Positions 63,096 through 64,000 of a DNA stretch of 64,000 nt are shown here, piece after piece. The stretch's first letter is position 1. Every line of letters begins with the position of its first letter. Source of the DNA: Mangrovimonas yunxiaonensis (GTDB lineage Bacteria > Bacteroidota > Bacteroidia > Flavobacteriales > Flavobacteriaceae); contig NZ_JPFK01000005.1 in NCBI RefSeq assembly GCF_000733475.1, positions 248,001-312,000 on the forward strand, written 5' to 3'. The position numbers and the translations under genes were made by a program. The notes under the pieces are model-generated. The model searched no databases and had not been told where the DNA came from. It was given only the letters and a program-made list of their open reading frames with translations.

Positions 63096-64000
63096 TTACT
63101 CTATTATTATCTTTTTTGCAGATTTACCTTGGTCTGTTTCCACTTCAAAAACATACATGCCGCTGGATAGGTTTTTAATATCTACGCTTTTATTTTTTTC
63201 TGAATAAAGGTACCTGCCTTTTATGGTATAGATATTTACCTGTTTTAATGTTAGTCCTTTATTCAAGTTTATATTAAAAACATCTCTTACTGGATTAGGG
63301 TAAAAACTAAAGTAATCGTTTTCAAAGCTTTTGGTTGACATTGTTGCGCTTAAATCATACACACGCACATGGCCTGAATTTGCACCGTTTTCATCGTTAA
63401 AGGGAGCGCCAATGGCAACAATACCCCCATCAGAGGACAGGCTTACAGAATTCCCAGATTGATCATCTGCAGCTTCACCATCAATATCACTGCCTATCTG
63501 GACCCAACTACCCGATTGATTCTCATACACACGCACATGGCCTGAATCTGTGCCGTTTCCATCGTTATTATAAGCACCAATGGCAACAATACTCCCATTA
63601 GAGGACAGGCTAACCGACTGTCCAGAACGGTCAATTGCAGCTTCACCATCTATGTCACTGCCTATCTGGACCCAATTACCCGATTGGTTCTCATACACAC
63701 GCACATGGCCTGAACCTGTACCGTTTCCACCATTAAAGTGAGCACCAATGGCAACAATACTCCCATCAGAGGACAGGCTAACCGACCGTCCAGAACTGTC
63801 AATTGCAGCTTCACCATCTATGTCACTGCCTATCTGGACCCAATTACCCGATTGGTTCTCATACACACGCACATGGCCTGAATCTGTACCGTTTCCATCG
63901 TTTGAGGAGGCACCAATAGCAACAATACTCCCATTAGAGGACAGGCTAACAGAAACTCCAGAACGGTCACTTGCAGCTTCACCATCTATGTCACTGCCTA
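63096..64000 (-). CDS. FG-GAP-like tandem repeat protein with T9SS sorting tail (N-terminus beyond window)
   Basis: Partial protein, continuing off the right edge with no stop. Repeats of 56 residues, each like GSDIDGEAAIDSSGRSVSLS followed by IVAIGAHFNGGNGTGSGHVR and VYENQSGNWVQI. About 3.9 copies are visible. A C-terminal type A Por sorting domain (YFSFYPNPVRDVFNINLNKG, ending VETDQGKSAKKIIIE) follows. Exported via type IX secretion and likely surface-attached. The internal Met at 63872 is not the start. Confidence 0.92.
   Translation of the reverse strand, partial: GSDIDGEAASDRSGVSVSLSSNGSIVAIGASSNDGNGTDSGHVRVYENQSGNWVQIGSDIDGEAAIDSSGRSVSLSSDGSIVAIGAHFNGGNGTGSGHVRVYENQSGNWVQIGSDIDGEAAIDRSGQSVSLSSNGSIVAIGAYNNDGNGTDSGHVRVYENQSGSWVQIGSDIDGEAADDQSGNSVSLSSDGGIVAIGAPFNDENGANSGHVRVYDLSATMSTKSFENDYFSFYPNPVRDVFNINLNKGLTLKQVNIYTIKGRYLYSEKNKSVDIKNLSSGMYVFEVETDQGKSAKKIIIE
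63350..64000 (-). repeat. 168-bp coding tandem repeats
   Basis: Repeat anchor CCTATCTGGACCCAA occurs at 63493, 63661 and 63829, and its start again at 63997, each 168 bp apart. Copies differ mainly at scattered codons, indicating recent or concerted amplification. More copies should lie to the right. Confidence 0.93.

Noticed and set aside
63350-64000. Possible CRISPR-like direct repeats
   Set aside because: Repeats are 168 bp, in frame and without unique spacers; they encode protein modules.

Overview
The window is a 64 kb stretch of a low-GC Bacteroidota chromosome, almost certainly a marine or environmental member of the Flavobacteriaceae. The evidence is the gene content and the promoter style. 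There are two proteins with C-terminal Por/type IX secretion sorting tails, a carboxypeptidase-regulatory-like TonB-type outer-membrane barrel, an OmpA with thrombospondin type 3 repeats, many SxC-type lipoproteins, and a PID-CTERM-like small protein. There are no clear Shine-Dalgarno sequences. Repeated promoter boxes of the Bacteroidota type (TTTG or TTG, 19-22 nt, TAnnTTTG or TAnnTTAG) occur. The two tRNAs do not encode CCA.

Layout. 1-4 kb: exported peptidases (M1, partial; S8 subtilase) and an MBL-fold hydrolase. 4-10 kb: membrane transport block (DUF202, SLC13 permease, CPA-type cation/proton antiporter), then lepA. 10-12.6 kb: outer-membrane beta-barrel receptor. 12.6-15.1 kb: accessory lipoprotein pair; the first has a CCAAA pentanucleotide tract in its signal-peptide n-region and is out of frame as sequenced (probable phase variation). 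15-20.8 kb: PD40 lipoprotein, M28 peptidase-dusB, rbfA-ABC permease, methylmalonyl-CoA epimerase. 20.8-21.7 kb: a CAU tRNA, then a gene-poor patch of degenerate heptanucleotide and 11-nt repeats and a fossil of a REP-associated tyrosine transposase. 21.7-27.6 kb: PID-CTERM small protein, ribE, pdxA and the DUF177-rpmF / fabH-accB-accC fatty-acid cluster. 27.7-38.6 kb: FAD oxidoreductase, ABC ATPase, a diheme cytochrome plus FG-GAP/UnbV protein pair, asd, mscL, tdk-alr, rsmI, UDG. 38.7-47.7 kb: a nonsense-interrupted carboxymuconolactone-decarboxylase gene, OsmC, recJ, MFS, lpxH, queD, 2OG oxygenase, MATE with two tiny downstream membrane ORFs, Usp, tRNA-Ala. 47.8-57.6 kb: AddB-like nuclease, ompA, kbl, AddA-like helicase-nuclease, sodB. 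57.7-58.05 kb: two tandem copies of an apparent small RNA gene, each with its own promoter and terminator. 58-61 kb: purF-type amidotransferase and a PfkB kinase. 61-64 kb: accessory end with an IS3 remnant, two lipoproteins and the C-terminal part of a T9SS protein built from 168-bp tandem repeats.

How the genes work together. Most are housekeeping: translation (lepA, rbfA, rpmF, rsmI, dusB), fatty-acid initiation (fabH, accBC), recombination and repair (AddAB-like, recJ, UDG), envelope (lpxH, alr, asd, ompA, mscL) and cofactors (ribE, pdxA, queD). The new or variable biology lies in the spacers and accessory patches: the CCAAA contingency locus near 12.7 kb, the twin small RNA locus near 57.8 kb, and the heptad-repeat/RAYT-remnant patch near 21.1-21.6 kb.
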